A DNA stretch of 64,000 nucleotides from Paracoccus sp. S-4012. GTDB taxonomy: Bacteria; Pseudomonadota; Alphaproteobacteria; Rhodobacterales; Rhodobacteraceae. The DNA is taken from assembly GCF_009674885.1 (NCBI RefSeq), contig NZ_WKKA01000009.1:1-64000 (forward strand), read 5' to 3'. This document shows, in pieces, positions 55,385 through 63,202 of this stretch (positions are counted from its first letter, which is position 1; the number at the start of each line of letters is the position of its first letter). The translations under genes and the position numbers were made by a program. Below the pieces are notes generated by a model. It was given only the letters and a program-made list of their open reading frames with translations, ran no database searches and was not told the origin of the DNA.

Positions 55385-56222
55385 TGTTCGGGGACGTGAC
55401 GATCAACATCTTCAACATCTCGAAGCTGACCGAGAGGGTCAAGGGCACCCGCAAGCTGCGGATGCGGAGCTTCCCGAGACGCTGGGCGAAAGCTACTTCG
55501 ACCACCTCGCCGGAAAGGACGACCTCGTCCTCATCATGGACGAAAGCCATCGCTATCGCGGCGATGCCGGGGCGCGCGCGCTGGACGAGCTGAAGCTCGT
55601 CCTGGGCCTCGAAGTGACCGCCACGCCTTTCGTCGAGACGGCGAAGGGGCCGGCGCCATTCAAGAACGTGGTCTACGACTACCCCCTGGGCCGCGCGATG
55701 GACGACGGCTTCGTCAAGGAGCCCGTAGTCGTCACGCGAAAGGTCTTCAAGGCATCCGACTACAGCGCCGAGCGGCTCGAAACGCTGAAGCTCGAGGACG
55801 GCCTCGCGCTTCACGAGCAGACCAAGGTGGAACTCGCCACCTACGCCGCCGAGACGGGCCGCCCGAGGGTCAAGCCCTTCATGCTGGTGATCGCGCGGGA
55901 CACGACCCATGCGGGCCAGCTCAAGGATACCGTCGAGAAAATTCATGACGGCCGCTACGCCCGGCGGGTGATCCAAGTAGACTCGAGCGCGAAGGACGAA
56001 GAAGTCACGCGCCGCCTGCTGGAGGTCGAGAAGCCCGAGGAACCGACCGAGATCGTCATCCACGTCAACATGCTGAAGGAAAGGCTGGGACGTCACCAAG
56101 CTCTACATCATCGTCCCCCTGCGGGCGGCGAGCGCCCGGACCCTGGTCGAACAGTCCATCGGCCGCGGGTTGCGCCTGCCTTACGGCCAGCGGACGAGCG
56201 TGGAGGCCGTGGACCGCCTCGC
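55385..56222 (+). pseudogene. Type III restriction enzyme Res subunit, frameshifted and truncated
   Basis: Pieces of a DEAD/DEAH restriction helicase lie in order. DLFGDVTINIFNISKL (frame 1) is followed, after a shift near 55466, by ETLGESYFDHLAGKDDLVLI and MDESHRYRGDAG (Walker B DE-SH motif), ELKLVLGLEVTATPFVETAK, and MLVIARDTTHAGQLKDTVEK up to NMLKE. One inserted A in GGAAAGG near 56080 then shifts the frame; the product continues as GWDVTKLYIIVPLRAASART and LVEQSIGRGLRLPYGQRTSV (motif VI). It stops resembling Res near 56220. The N-terminal helicase part and the nuclease end are gone, and no mod gene is present. Confidence 0.85.
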
Positions 56223-56379
56223 AGTGCATGCAGTCTCTGCATGCCATCAAATCCCGCTCGTTTGCACGCTACCTCGATGTCCGCTGACACTGTCCGCTTA
56301 TGGAGCTGAGTGCCCGACTCAATTCAGAGCATACGCCGATTCAGGCAGCCCCGCATTCGTTTTTTCGAGACGATACGCT

Positions 56380-56862
56380 CTATGTGCCCTCTTCATTTCT
56401 TGGGTAACCGGAAGCACGACAAGTTCGCCGTTTTTCGCGGCGATCATGCTGAAACTCCTCTCCATGGCCGCTGCAGGTACCTTGCACACATCTGGCTGAA
56501 CTCGGGCGAGCTCGGATCATCCGGCAGGCGGGGTGCCGCTCTTTCGATGGTAATAATAATACTTGATCTCGCCCGTGCGCGTGTTCTTCTTGCTCGCTCG
56601 GTTGCTTCCCGGGATCCGGATCAGCGTTTCCGGCCCCCATGCGCTCGATCGCTGCAGCGATCGGATCGAAGTGAGGATCGGTATCGCTCATTCCGGCAGC
56701 GCCTGCCGGGCAGTTGTCAGGCCAGCGGTCAAGCTTAGGCCGAGACCAGCGAAGTTCGCCAACCAGCGACCTGCCGGGCAGCAGCTCTCCTGCTGAGACG
56801 CCGCGCTGGAAGCTGGCGGGGGTCAGGCCGACGCAGGCGGCCGCCTGCTCATCCGCGAGCAT
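56380..56862 (-). CDS. AlpA/excisionase-like HTH protein, probably decayed
   Basis: The first 55 residues (MLADEQAAACVGLTPASFQR, then LRWSRPKLDRWPDNCP) match small AlpA/excisionase-type HTH proteins that partner phage or island integrases. The frame runs on without a stop into MSDTDPHFDPIAAAIERMG, which in relatives starts a separate small gene, and then into out-of-frame integrase. Either a stop was lost or the protein is fused. It lies 235 nt from the 3' end of tRNA-His, a usual integration site. Confidence 0.45.
   Translation of the reverse strand: MLADEQAAACVGLTPASFQRGVSAGELLPGRSLVGELRWSRPKLDRWPDNCPAGAAGMSDTDPHFDPIAAAIERMGAGNADPDPGKQPSEQEEHAHGRDQVLLLPSKERHPACRMIRARPSSARCVQGTCSGHGEEFQHDRREKRRTCRASGYPRNEEGT
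56444..56630 (-). pseudogene. Tyrosine integrase N-terminal remnant
   Basis: One frame gives IRIPGSNRASKKNTRTGEIK and YYYYHRKSGTP and then hits a stop; shifted by one base the sequence continues LPDDPSSPEFS. Together these match the N-terminal start of island integrases (YYHRKSGTxLPDDPxSPEF). The catalytic domain is missing. This is the integrase remnant of an element inserted at tRNA-His. Confidence 0.55.
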
Positions 56863-57096
56863 CAGCGGGCAGCCGGGCAGACCCTTGAGCGTTCCGATCG
56901 ACCGACCCATTCCACCACGTCTGGTCAAACTGGTGACGGAATGGAGGTCGGATGGTTCAGCTTGGGGCGGAAACGAACTGCGGAGGAAAATCTCCGCTGC
57001 GATGAGCCGGCACATACCGGAGGGCAACCGACCTGCTAACCCGTGCAGATGGCGCTGCCGGACACAGCGCCGCGTCGAGCGAATCAAAGGCTTGGG

Positions 57097-57173
57097 TGGT
57101 ACCGCCTGCCCGGCTCGAACGGGCGACCCCCAGATCCACAATCTGGTGCTCTAACCAACTGAGCTAAGGCGGC
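57097..57173 (-). tRNA. tRNA-His (GTG)
   Basis: The 77-nt cloverleaf folds fully: acceptor GCCGCCT/AGGCGGT, D arm with AGCTCAGTTGGTTAGAGC, anticodon stem CCAGA/TCTGG with loop TTGTGGA (anticodon GTG), T arm with GTTCGAG, and encoded CCA. Most tRNA-His have an extra G at -1 paired with C73; here the -1 base is T and the discriminator is A73, the variant known from alphaproteobacteria. G1 pairs with U72. Confidence 0.95.
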
Positions 57174-57278
57174 ACGGATCGTGTCTCTAATCCCTCCACC
57201 GCCCCGGCGCAAGAGGCGGCGGGCGCTTGCGGGGCCGACAGGGTCGCGCTAGGCAAGGTTTCCAGCCGGAGGGGCGTC

Positions 57279-57497
57279 ATGGGCATCAATCGCGAGAGCG
57301 ACATCGCAGCCAGCCTGCAGATCGGGCCGACCGACCGCGGCATGGTGCGGATCTATGTCGAGGGCGAAGGAATCGAGCTGCCGCTCGACTTCGAGCCTGA
57401 CGAGGCGGCCGAGATCGTCGAGGAACTGCTGGCCGCGATCGAGGCGGCGCGGGCTGCGGGCGGCGGCGGCGGGAAGGGCCGCAAGGGGCGACGCTAG
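57279..57497 (+). CDS. DUF6324 family protein
   Basis: The 72-residue protein (MGINRESDIAASLQIGPTDR, then GMVRIYVEGEGIELPLDF) matches a small family conserved across Rhodobacterales. It ends in a Gly/Lys/Arg-rich tail. Function is unknown. A GGAGGGG site precedes the ATG. Its stop overlaps the end of the convergent mmcB by 4 nt. Confidence 0.8.
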   Translation: MGINRESDIAASLQIGPTDRGMVRIYVEGEGIELPLDFEPDEAAEIVEELLAAIEAARAAGGGGGKGRKGRR

Positions 57498-57940
57498 GCA
57501 CCCCCAGGATCGGTCAGCGCCTGCACGCGCCACGCGGCGCAGCGGGCGAAGTCGCGCATCAGGCGGTTGCGGCGAGCGGGGGCGAGCTTCGCGGGCTCGG
57601 GCATCCGCACCAGTTCGGCCGCGAAGGCATCGGCCACGATCAGACCGCTGTCCGGCGGCAGCAGATCGGTCGGGAAGTCGCAGTCGGTGGCCCAGAAGAA
57701 TCGGTCGCACCACTCGAGGTAGCCCTGCCACTTGCGGTCCGCGGTGAAATCGGCGCGGCAGCTCTTGCACTCGACGATCCAGACCTCGCCCGAGGCGGTC
57801 AGCGCCATGACATCGACGCGCAGCCCCGGCGCGGGGACGAACTCCATCAGCGCCGCGTGGTTCATCTCGCGCATCAGCCGGGCCACGCCGCGGGCGAGCC
57901 GCTGGCCCGGCAGGGGAAGGTCGGGGAGGCCGTCGTCCAT
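57494..57940 (-). CDS. mmcB: MmcB family DNA repair protein
   Basis: The 148-residue protein has the PD-(D/E)XK-like core of MmcB: GLRVDVMALTASGEVWIVEC, KSCRADFTADRKWQGYLEWC, FFWATDCDFPTDLLP. In Caulobacter MmcB is a DNA-damage-induced, mitomycin-resistance nuclease-like factor. No clear LexA site (GTTC-N7-GTTC) is seen just upstream. Length is typical. Confidence 0.88.
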   Translation of the reverse strand: MDDGLPDLPLPGQRLARGVARLMREMNHAALMEFVPAPGLRVDVMALTASGEVWIVECKSCRADFTADRKWQGYLEWCDRFFWATDCDFPTDLLPPDSGLIVADAFAAELVRMPEPAKLAPARRNRLMRDFARCAAWRVQALTDPGGA

Positions 57941-58345
57941 CGCCTTACCATGAACGAAGCAGCAACACCGCGCAAGGCGGCGGCGCTCTTGAAGGGCGCC
58001 CTGGCCTGCCCTATCTGTCGATGCAGGCGGGTTTCTGCTCCTCTCGTGTCCGGCCCATTTCCCAGTGGCCTATAAATCTTCCGAGGGGGCTGGCTCTGGC
58101 GGGATCCTGGTTCCGTCATCTGGCTCCCACCTGGTTCGCCAGGCTCTCGGGATTGCACGCCGGCACGGTCGCTGCGGTTCCCGCCGCTTCATCCCCCCGC
58201 AATCCGATGGCGAGCGTCATCCACACCGGCATCGTCAATGTGCCCGCCACGGTCCTTGGACGATGATCGTGGCGCAGGGCCGCCAGTCGGCGCCCAAGGC
58301 GCGGCGAGGAGTCGCGCCTAGAAGGGCCTTGTCAGTGCGAGAGGC
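57941..58345. other. Interval of about 400 nt with no supported gene
   Basis: A short frame at 57951 (MNEAATPRKAAALLKGALAC) contains CPICRC but has no ribosome site and no matching family. No other frame has coding character. It may hold regulatory sequence or decay. Confidence 0.55.
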
Positions 58346-58666
58346 TCAGCGGCGGGGTGCGGACCGCGCCCCGACCCGGACCGGGATCAGCTGCCGCGGC
58401 AGGTCGAACACGCGGATGCGGCGGCCGCCTTTCGGCCCGGTGGGCTTGTCGGCCAGCGACATCACGGCGATGCCGAACTGGACACCGGCGAAGACGATGG
58501 TGTTGAAGACGACCAGCATCAGCACGGCGAGCCAGCCTCCGGCCGTGTTCAGCACCAGATGCCGCAGATGCGCCACGTCGAGGATCAGCAGCAGCGCGGT
58601 GAAGAGCACCGCGAGGCAGAATCCGATGGCGACGTTCACGATGTAGAGGCGGACGAGTTCGGGCAT
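58346..58666 (-). CDS. Small membrane protein of unknown function
   Basis: The 106-residue protein has two hydrophobic helices (YIVNVAIGFCLAVLFTALLL and WLAVLMLVVFNTIVFAGVQF) and a basic C-terminal tail (PKGGRRIRVFDLPRQLIPVR). GGGAGG precedes ATG 58666. No function can be assigned. It stands between mmcB and nusB on the same strand as both. Confidence 0.75.
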   Translation of the reverse strand: MPELVRLYIVNVAIGFCLAVLFTALLLILDVAHLRHLVLNTAGGWLAVLMLVVFNTIVFAGVQFGIAVMSLADKPTGPKGGRRIRVFDLPRQLIPVRVGARSAPRR

Positions 58667-58745
58667 GGGAACCTCCCTCAGCCCTTCTAGGATAGCGCGC
58701 GGACGCTGCGATACCAGCGGCAAATGCGCGCAATTTGACACGCCT

Positions 58746-59225
58746 TCAGCCCGGCGGCGCTTCGCGCGCCATCGCGTCGAGCACGGCGGTCACGAGCCGC
58801 GTCTCCGGCCCGTCGGCGAAGAAGGCCCCGGCCACGCGGCCGTATTCGGCCATCACCACGCGCGCCGGCGTGCGCCCCGTCGCAAGCTCCGCCCCCGCGG
58901 CGCGGAACACCGCCCGCAACACCGGGTCGATCCGGTCGAGCGGCCAGCGGTCCTTGAGGTTGCGGTCGGTCGCCTGGTCGATGCGGGCCTGATAGGTCAC
59001 CGCATCGCCCACGATCCGCTCGAAGAGGGCCTCGTCGGCCTCGGGGCTCTCGCCGCCCTCTGCGTCCGGCGTGGCTATGCGCCAGTCGCGGAACTCGCGC
59101 GCGACGCGCTCGGCGCTCTGGCCCGCGGCCTCCATCTGGTAGAGGGCCTGCACCGCATAGAGCCGCGCCGCCCCGGAGAGCGCGCGGCGGCGGCGGAAGC
59201 GGGGGTTCTCGTCGAGCTCGCTCAT
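58746..59225 (-). CDS. nusB: Transcription antitermination factor NusB
   Basis: The 159-residue all-helical protein has SGAARLYAVQALYQMEAAG near the start and DRIDPVLRAVFRAAGAEL and VVMAEYGRVAGAFFADG later, the NusB pattern. NusB joins NusE at boxA of rRNA transcripts. The ATG overlaps the end of ribH by 4 nt. The ribH-nusB pairing is common in Proteobacteria. Confidence 0.95.
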   Translation of the reverse strand: MSELDENPRFRRRRALSGAARLYAVQALYQMEAAGQSAERVAREFRDWRIATPDAEGGESPEADEALFERIVGDAVTYQARIDQATDRNLKDRWPLDRIDPVLRAVFRAAGAELATGRTPARVVMAEYGRVAGAFFADGPETRLVTAVLDAMAREAPPG

Positions 59226-59704
59226 GCCAGCGGCGCCTCGAACCGGCGGGTGAGCGCCACGAGATGCAGCGCCGCCGCGGCCGCGCCGCCGCCCTTGTTC
59301 TGGCCCTCGGGATCGGCGCGGACCTCGGCCTGCGCCATGGTCTCGACCGTCAGGATGCCGTTGCCGACCGCGTGGCCGGCGAGGCTCAGCTCCATCAGCC
59401 CGCGCGAGCTGTCGTTGCAGACGGTGTCGTAATGCGTGGTCTCGCCGCGCACGACGCAGCCGAGGGCGACGAAGCCGTCATAGCGCCCGGATCGTGCGGC
59501 CAGCCCGAGCGCGGGCGGGATCTCCAATGCCCCCGGCACCTCGACCAGATCGACCTCCGCCCCGGCCTCTGCGGCCACCGCCCGCGCTCCGGCGATCAGC
59601 TGGTCGGCGATGCGGCGGTAATAGGGCGCGCAGACGATCAGCAACCGCACCGGCGCGTCGAAGCGGGGCAGCGGCAGGGTCGAATGCTCGGGCGTGTCGG
59701 CCAT
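59222..59704 (-). CDS. ribH: 6,7-dimethyl-8-ribityllumazine synthase
   Basis: The 160-residue protein has VPGALEIPPALGLAA, ALGCVVRGETTHYDTVCNDS (active site), and NGILTVETMAQAEVRAD. It condenses dihydroxybutanone phosphate with the pyrimidine intermediate in riboflavin synthesis. The start shares one base with the stop of ribBA (TGATG) and the end overlaps nusB. Confidence 0.96.
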   Translation of the reverse strand: MADTPEHSTLPLPRFDAPVRLLIVCAPYYRRIADQLIAGARAVAAEAGAEVDLVEVPGALEIPPALGLAARSGRYDGFVALGCVVRGETTHYDTVCNDSSRGLMELSLAGHAVGNGILTVETMAQAEVRADPEGQNKGGGAAAAALHLVALTRRFEAPLA

Positions 59705-60825
59705 CAGGGCTGCTCCTCGGGGATCGGCCGGGTCGAATGGATCGAGAGCCCGTAGGCGTCAAGCCCCACGACCCGCAGCTTGGTGGAGTTGGTGAGCAGG
59801 ACCAGCTCGCTCAAGCCCAGGGCCGAGAGGATCTGCGCGCCGACCCCGTATTGCCGCAGGATCTGCGGCGAGACCTCGTCCTGCCGGGCGATGCGGGGCG
59901 CGATGTCGCGCAGCAGGACGACCACGCCGCGCCCTTCCGCGGCGATCAGCCGCATGGCCGAGGGCAGGTCGCCCGCGCTGGGACGCACGACGCCCAACAC
60001 ATCGTGGAGCGGATCGAGCGCGTGCATCCGCACCGGCACCGGCCCCGGCGCCGTCAGGTCGCCCTTGGTCAGCACGATATGCTCGGCCCCGTGGGTCTCG
60101 TCGGCAAAGACCCGCATCACCCAGTCGCCGCCATAGGCCGAGGTCACGCGGGACTGGAACCGCTCGGCGATCAGGTTGTCGTGGCGGCGGCGGTAGGCGA
60201 TCAGGTCGCTGATGGTGCCGATCTTCAGCCCGTGCTTCTGGGCGAAGGCCACGAGGTCGGGCAGCCGCGCCATGCTGCCGTCGTCGTTCATGATCTCGCA
60301 GATCACCCCCGAGGGGTTCAGCCCCGCGAGCCGCGCCACATCCACCGCGGCCTCGGTATGCCCGGCGCGGACAAGGACGCCGCCCGAGCGTGCGCGCAGC
60401 GGGAAGACGTGGCCGGGGGTGGCGATATCGGCCGCGCCGCGGGTCGGGTCGATGGCCACGGCGACGGTGCGGGCGCGGTCATGCGCGCTGATGCCGGTGG
60501 TGACGCCCTCGCGGGCCTCGATCGAGAGGGTGAAGGCGGTCTCGTGGCGGCTCGAGTTCTTGGGGCTCATCAGCGGCAGGCCGAGCGCGTCGATCCGCTC
60601 GCCCGGCAGCGCGAGGCAGATCAGGCCGCGGCCATGCGTGGCCATGAAGTTGATCGCGTTCGGGGTGGCCATCTGCGCCGGGATGACGAGGTCGCCCTCG
60701 TTCTCGCGGTCCTCGTGGTCCACGAGGACGAACATGCGCCCGTTGCGGGCGTCCTCGATGATCTCCTCGATGGGCGAGATCGCATCCGACCAGTCGCGCT
60801 CGGTCGGGCCGGGGGTTTCATACAT
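59704..60825 (-). CDS. ribB: 3,4-dihydroxy-2-butanone 4-phosphate synthase with degenerate GTP cyclohydrolase II domain
   Basis: Residues 15-210 form an intact RibB domain: VLVDHEDRENEGDLVIPA, ISAHDRARTVAVAIDP, GHTEAAVDVARLAGL. The C-terminal 150 residues keep the RibA fold outline (RRRHDNLIAERF, QILRQYGVGAQILSALGLSE) but contain no cysteine, so the three zinc-binding Cys of GTP cyclohydrolase II are missing. It makes the four-carbon precursor; the RibA half is probably structural. A separate RibA is expected elsewhere. It lies between ribE and ribH. Confidence 0.93.
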   Translation of the reverse strand: MYETPGPTERDWSDAISPIEEIIEDARNGRMFVLVDHEDRENEGDLVIPAQMATPNAINFMATHGRGLICLALPGERIDALGLPLMSPKNSSRHETAFTLSIEAREGVTTGISAHDRARTVAVAIDPTRGAADIATPGHVFPLRARSGGVLVRAGHTEAAVDVARLAGLNPSGVICEIMNDDGSMARLPDLVAFAQKHGLKIGTISDLIAYRRRHDNLIAERFQSRVTSAYGGDWVMRVFADETHGAEHIVLTKGDLTAPGPVPVRMHALDPLHDVLGVVRPSAGDLPSAMRLIAAEGRGVVVLLRDIAPRIARQDEVSPQILRQYGVGAQILSALGLSELVLLTNSTKLRVVGLDAYGLSIHSTRPIPEEQP

Positions 60826-60992
60826 TGTCCATCTCCGGGCACGGGGCAGCCGTTCTGGCGGGGGAGATAGCCATTAGAACCGGTCCGCGCCAGTGGGGGC
60901 CCCGTGCCGCTTCCGCAGATGGGACAGCGTACGCCGACTTCCGCTGCGAAAGCCGCGGCGGCCGGCCTTGCCCGAGCGCGCGGCTGCGTCCC

Positions 60993-61598
60993 TCAGCCCG
61001 CCTCCGCCAGCCGCGCCACATACCGCGCCAGCGTGTCGATCTCGAGGTTCACCGCGTCCCCCACCTTCGCCTCGCCCCAGGTCGTCACCTCGCGCGTATG
61101 CGGGATCAGGTTCACGCCGAAGCGGCTGCCCTCGACCTCGTTCACCGTGAGCGAGGTGCCGTTCAGCGCCACCGAGCCCTTCGGCGCGATGAACCGCGCG
61201 AGCGCGTCCGGGGCGCGGAAACTTACGCGCAGGCTGTCGCCTTCGGGAGCCATGGCCTCGATCATCGCGACCCCGTCCACATGGCCGGTGACAATATGCC
61301 CGCCGAGTTCATCTCCCAGCCGCAGCGCCCGCTCGAGGTTGATCCGCTTGCCGAGCGGCCAACCCGCCGCGCCGATATTGGTCCGCGCAAGCGTCTCAGC
61401 CGAGATGTCCACCTCGAACCAGCCCGCGCCGGCCTCGCGGCCCTTGCCGACCACCGTCAGGCAGATGCCCTCGCAGGCGATCGAGGCGCCCATGGCGATG
61501 CCGTCGGGGTCGTAGCCGCAGGCGATCCGGGCGCGCAGGTCGCCCGCCATCTCCGCCGCCGTCACCCGGCCCACATCCGTCACGATCCCGGTGAACAT
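60993..61598 (-). CDS. ribE: Riboflavin synthase alpha chain
   Basis: The 201-residue protein starts MFTGIVTDVG and contains two lumazine-binding repeats (IACEGICLTVVGK, GSVALNGTSLTVNEVEG), each with the conserved S/T-LTV core, plus GGHIVTGHVDG. It dismutates two lumazines to riboflavin. It leads the riboflavin operon, with 167 nt before ribBA that hold no further gene; no FMN riboswitch is obvious. Confidence 0.96.
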   Translation of the reverse strand: MFTGIVTDVGRVTAAEMAGDLRARIACGYDPDGIAMGASIACEGICLTVVGKGREAGAGWFEVDISAETLARTNIGAAGWPLGKRINLERALRLGDELGGHIVTGHVDGVAMIEAMAPEGDSLRVSFRAPDALARFIAPKGSVALNGTSLTVNEVEGSRFGVNLIPHTREVTTWGEAKVGDAVNLEIDTLARYVARLAEAG

Positions 61599-61720
61599 CG
61601 CGCGCCTCGCCTCCAGCCTGCCACCGCCCGGACTTAGGCCCTGCCCCGCACCGGCGCAACGCCGCCGATTTGATGCGTTTGCCGCGTGACGCGTGGCGCG
61701 GTTTGCGGCATGACGCCGGC

Positions 61721-63073
61721 ATGGATGCTCGACACGATACGCTGATTGCCGCCGCCGAGGCGATGCGGGCGGCGCTTCCCTCCGCCCTGGCGCCGGGCGA
61801 GCGCGTGTTCCTCATGCTGCAGGGGCCGCACGGCCCGTTCTTCGACCGTCTCGGGCGGATGCTGCGCGCCGCCGGGGCCGAAGTCTGGCGCGCCGGCTTC
61901 AATGCGGGGGATGAGTGGTTCTGGTCCGACCGCGACCGCTACATCCCCCATACCGGCACGGCCGAGGACTGGCCCGCCCATCTCGACGCGCTGATCGACC
62001 GCCTCGGCGTGACCGACCTCGTGCTCTACGGCGACGTGCGCCCCGTCCATGCCGCGGCGCGGGCCGCCGCCGAGGCGCGCGACCTCACCCTCCACGTCTT
62101 CGAGGAGGGCTACCTGCGCCCCTTCTGGATCACCTATGAGCGCGGCGGCTCCAACGGGCATTCGCGCCTGATGGAGATCGACCTGTCCGAGATGCTCCGG
62201 TCGATGCGCGGCCGCGAGGGCGAGATGACGCGCCCCCCCGCTCGTTGGGGTGACATGCGCCAGCACAAGTTCTACGGCGCTCTCTACCACGCCCTCGTGC
62301 TGACCGCGAACCGCCGCTATCGCGGCTTCCGCAGCCACCGTTCGGTCAGCGTCCTGCAGGAGTTTCGGCTGCACCTGCGCCGGGTGCTGCTGACGCCCTG
62401 GCTGATGCTCGCCCGCAGCGCGGCCGCCGCCCGCGTGCGCCACGGCGGCTTCCCCTATGTCCTCGTCCTCATGCAGCTCGAACATGACGCGAGCTTCCAG
62501 GCCCATTCCGACTACACCCGCATGGCCGAGTTCACCGACGCGGTGATGGAGGCCTTTGCCGAGGCGGCCCCGCGCCACCATCACCTCGTCTTCAAGGCCC
62601 ATCCGCTCGAAGACAATCGCGGCCGCGTGCGCGCGGCGATCCTGCGCCGCGCCGCGCGCCTCGGGATCAGGGAGCGGGTCCACTATATCCACGGCGGCAA
62701 GCTCGCCCGGCTGGTGGCGCAGGCGCGCTCGGCGATCACGGTCAACTCGACCGCCGCGCAGCAGGCGCTGTGGCGCGGCGTGCCGGTCCTCGCCCTCGGC
62801 CGCGCCGTCTATGACAAGCCGGGCCTCGTCAGCCACCAGCCGTTGACCGAGTTCCTGCGCGAGCCCGAGCGCCCGGCGGCGCGCCGCTACCGCACCTATC
62901 GCGACTACCTGCTCGAGACCTCGCAGGTGCCGGGCGGCTTCTACGCCCGCCATTCGCGCGCCGCGGCCCTGCGGCTGGTGGTGGACATGATGCTGGCCCC
63001 GCTCGACCCGTATGATTCGCTCAGCGCGTCAGGCGGCACCTACCGCCAGCAGCCGGGCGGCGACGATGGCTGA
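61721..63073 (+). CDS. Capsular polysaccharide export/synthesis protein (KpsS/KpsC-like)
   Basis: The 450-residue protein has ERVFLMLQGPHGPFFDRLG, LHVFEEGYLRPFWITYE, VLMQLEHDASFQAHS, HHLVFKAHPLEDNRGR and ITVNSTAAQQALWRGVPVLA, all typical of KpsS/KpsC capsule proteins (beta-Kdo transferases that build the lipid-linked linker). It begins at ATG 61721 (MDARHDTLIA). A polysaccharide export gene follows 129 nt later, so this is the left end of a capsule locus. Confidence 0.9.
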   Translation: MDARHDTLIAAAEAMRAALPSALAPGERVFLMLQGPHGPFFDRLGRMLRAAGAEVWRAGFNAGDEWFWSDRDRYIPHTGTAEDWPAHLDALIDRLGVTDLVLYGDVRPVHAAARAAAEARDLTLHVFEEGYLRPFWITYERGGSNGHSRLMEIDLSEMLRSMRGREGEMTRPPARWGDMRQHKFYGALYHALVLTANRRYRGFRSHRSVSVLQEFRLHLRRVLLTPWLMLARSAAAARVRHGGFPYVLVLMQLEHDASFQAHSDYTRMAEFTDAVMEAFAEAAPRHHHLVFKAHPLEDNRGRVRAAILRRAARLGIRERVHYIHGGKLARLVAQARSAITVNSTAAQQALWRGVPVLALGRAVYDKPGLVSHQPLTEFLREPERPAARRYRTYRDYLLETSQVPGGFYARHSRAAALRLVVDMMLAPLDPYDSLSASGGTYRQQPGGDDG

Positions 63074-63202
63074 GGGTGTGGCGCATGTCCCTCAGCCCGC
63101 AGAATGTTTGCCCGCCGGCGGTGGTCGGCCCGCCGCGCGCGCGCTAACCTCGCCGCCAAACTCCGCCGGTTCCCGCCGGCCTACCCCGGACAGGAGCCGC
63201 CT

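Noticed and set aside
57951..58075. Short ORF with CPICRC
   Set aside because: Looks like a Zn-knuckle, but there is no ribosome site, no second Cys pair and no family match I can name.
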